Source: Pontibacter mucosus (GTDB lineage Bacteria > Bacteroidota > Bacteroidia > Cytophagales > Hymenobacteraceae). Taken from it: 64,000 nucleotides of DNA. Of this stretch, positions 62,822-64,000 are shown one piece after another. The position numbers were made by a program, and so were the translations under genes. The notes under the pieces were generated by a model that was not told where the DNA came from, did not search any database, and worked only from the letters and a program-made list of their open reading frames with translations. The stretch is from NCBI RefSeq assembly GCF_003054055.1, contig NZ_QBKI01000011.1:1-64000 (forward strand), in the 5' to 3' direction. Within the stretch, counting starts at the first letter, position 1. Each line of letters starts with the position of its first letter.

Positions 62822-64000
62822 TTATACTTTCACGCGCTTCCAGGTGCCGCGCCGGAATAGCCACCAGCTAACGAGGGCGTGTAACGAATGGCAGAAGGCA
62901 ATGACGATAAAAACGCCTGTGGCCGCAAAGCCCAAGTAGATAGCCATCAGGTAAGCCAGGGGTATCTCTATGACCCACAGCACAAAGATGTTGATGAAAG
63001 CAGGAGTACTGGTATCGCCGGCCCCGTTGAAGGCCTGCACCATCACCATACCCAGCCCAAAGAAAATGTAACCCAATGTGATGATTTGCAGGGCATCTGT
63101 GGCAATGCTGATTACCTCGGCCTCCCTGGTAAAGAAGCTGGATACGTGCTCGCCGAAAAGTAAAAACAGGAGCGTGACAACGGCCATGAACACCATGTTG
63201 TAGCGTGCGGTGAGCCATACGGCAAGCTCGGCTCTTTTTGCTTTACGGGCCCCCAGGTTTTGGCCCACCAGCGTAGCGGCTGCAGACGATAGCCCCCAGG
63301 CGGGAAGCAGGGTAAAGGTAATCACGCGGAAAGCGATGGTATACCCGGCCAGGGCATTACTGCCAAACTCTGCCATTAGTCTCGTCAAAAAGATCCAGCT
63401 GGCCGAGTCGATCAGGTACTGGCCCACACCGCCGGAGGAGAGCTTCAGGATGCGGAGAATCATTTTAAGGCTGATCACCAGGTTATCCCCCGTGATTTTC
63501 AGCACGTGTTTTCCGTTGAAGAGGTGGTAGAGCTGGTATACCACACCCAAACTTCGGCCAATGGTGGTGGCCCAGGCTGCCCCTGCCAACCCGAGACCTT
63601 CAATGTTGCCAATACCAAAGATAAGGAGCGGATCCAGGACGATGTTGATGCCGTTAGCCAGCCAGAGCGTGCGCATGGCCAGGTGGGGCAAGCCTGCGCC
63701 CCGGAAGGCTCCGTTAATGAGGAATAGGAGCAGAATGGCCACATTACCGGCAAAGATCACCTGCGCATACGTCACGCCCTCTGCCACCAGCTCTGGCGCG
63801 GCCCCCATCAAGGATAGTAAATCACCGGCAAAAAAGGTGGCGATGCCGCCCATCAGCAGGGCCAGCACGATGCCCGTCACGATCAGCTGAAAAGTTATAC
63901 TTCCGGCCTCCCTATACTTTTTCTCCCCAATCCGCCGCGACACCAGGGCGGTGGCGGCAATGCTGATGCCCATGCCCACGGCATAGATGATCATCAGGAT
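62822..64000 (-). CDS. MATE-family efflux transporter, partial (N-terminus beyond window)
   Basis: The visible 392 residues begin ILMIIYAVGMGISIAATALVSRRIGEK, which matches the second part of the first MATE half. About 50-60 N-terminal residues lie beyond 64000. The frame has 10-12 hydrophobic segments, a glycine- and alanine-rich character and no break. MATE proteins export cationic drugs or metabolites by Na+ or H+ antiport. The start is not visible, so the 63994 ATG is internal. Confidence 0.92.
   Translation of the reverse strand: MLMIIYAVGMGISIAATALVSRRIGEKKYREAGSITFQLIVTGIVLALLMGGIATFFAGDLLSLMGAAPELVAEGVTYAQVIFAGNVAILLLFLINGAFRGAGLPHLAMRTLWLANGINIVLDPLLIFGIGNIEGLGLAGAAWATTIGRSLGVVYQLYHLFNGKHVLKITGDNLVISLKMILRILKLSSGGVGQYLIDSASWIFLTRLMAEFGSNALAGYTIAFRVITFTLLPAWGLSSAAATLVGQNLGARKAKRAELAVWLTARYNMVFMAVVTLLFLLFGEHVSSFFTREAEVISIATDALQIITLGYIFFGLGMVMVQAFNGAGDTSTPAFINIFVLWVIEIPLAYLMAIYLGFAATGVFIVIAFCHSLHALVSWWLFRRGTWKRVKV

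Noticed and set aside
1-64000. TATACTTTG as the -7 promoter box
   Set aside because: It resembles TAnnTTTG but has one extra base between TA and TTTG, and it lies mostly inside genes and on both strands, so it cannot explain the motif as promoters.

Overview
The window looks like a chromosomal segment of a Bacteroidota bacterium, order Cytophagales, probably Hymenobacteraceae and perhaps Pontibacter-like (inference from gene content, not from a search). Supporting signs are a SusC/SusD pair, an ftsX-DUF3098-uppP-truB-ribF operon, murA next to a DUF4290 gene, efp-accB-accC, a BlaI regulator paired with an M56 peptidase carrying plug-like repeats, start codons without Shine-Dalgarno sequences, and a tRNA promoter of the Bacteroidota type (TTTG, 19 nt, TATATTTG). 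Most genes are moderately GC-rich. The first 2.1 kb, about 20.5-22.2 kb and 34.27-34.9 kb are visibly AT-rich and may have been acquired.

Layout. 1-2.1 kb: edge of an IS5-type element, then a family 2 glycosyltransferase and a Wzz-like chain-length protein, probably the end of a surface polysaccharide locus. 2.1-5.3 kb: a GNAT-nitrilase fusion and the two subunits of 3-oxoacid CoA-transferase. 5.5-13.7 kb: minus-strand run ribF, truB, uppP, DUF3098, ftsX and a large tamB. 13.7-17.3 kb: tsaD, a thioesterase, smpB, a C40 peptidase and an HNH protein. 17.3-18.5 kb: a gene-free, repeat-filled stretch before rpsA. 20.5-22.2 kb: AT-rich block with a MITE-like element, a secreted CGxxC protein, DUF2200 and a gene remnant, followed by tRNA-Cys. 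22.7-30.4 kb: cphA, a coiled-coil membrane protein, a TPMT-type methyltransferase, kdsA, an O-methyltransferase-like protein, apaG and ung. 30.4-31.1 kb: a second repeat-filled stretch, in inverted orientation to the first. 31-39.4 kb: a helical-repeat protein, a LolA-like protein, arsC, a second CGxxC lipoprotein, murA, DUF4290 and pcrA/uvrD. 39.6-50.4 kb: Sel1/ankyrin protein, DUF3109, a small protein, blaI-M56, DUF6340, accC-accB-efp, a GT87-type mannosyltransferase and a TIGR02757 protein. 50.7-60.0 kb: an FtsH homologue, a SusD-SusC pair and a divergent S9 peptidase that together suggest peptide use. 60-64 kb: DinB, a tiny protein, DUF3037 with a HipA-like kinase, GNAT, and a MATE transporter cut by the window end.

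The most unusual signal is not a gene. The heptamer AAGTATA/TATACTT is scattered over the whole window on both strands, in genes, terminators and spacers (about 170 AGTATA/TATACT sites counted by eye, against roughly 31 expected for equal base composition). Two intergenic mosaics share the same order of modules (hairpin, spacer, 250-nt block, AGTATA cluster, small palindromes) in opposite orientation 13 kb apart. Six short intergenic regions carry quasi-periodic arms in inverted orientation. No CRISPR array, rRNA, prophage or recognised defence system was seen.
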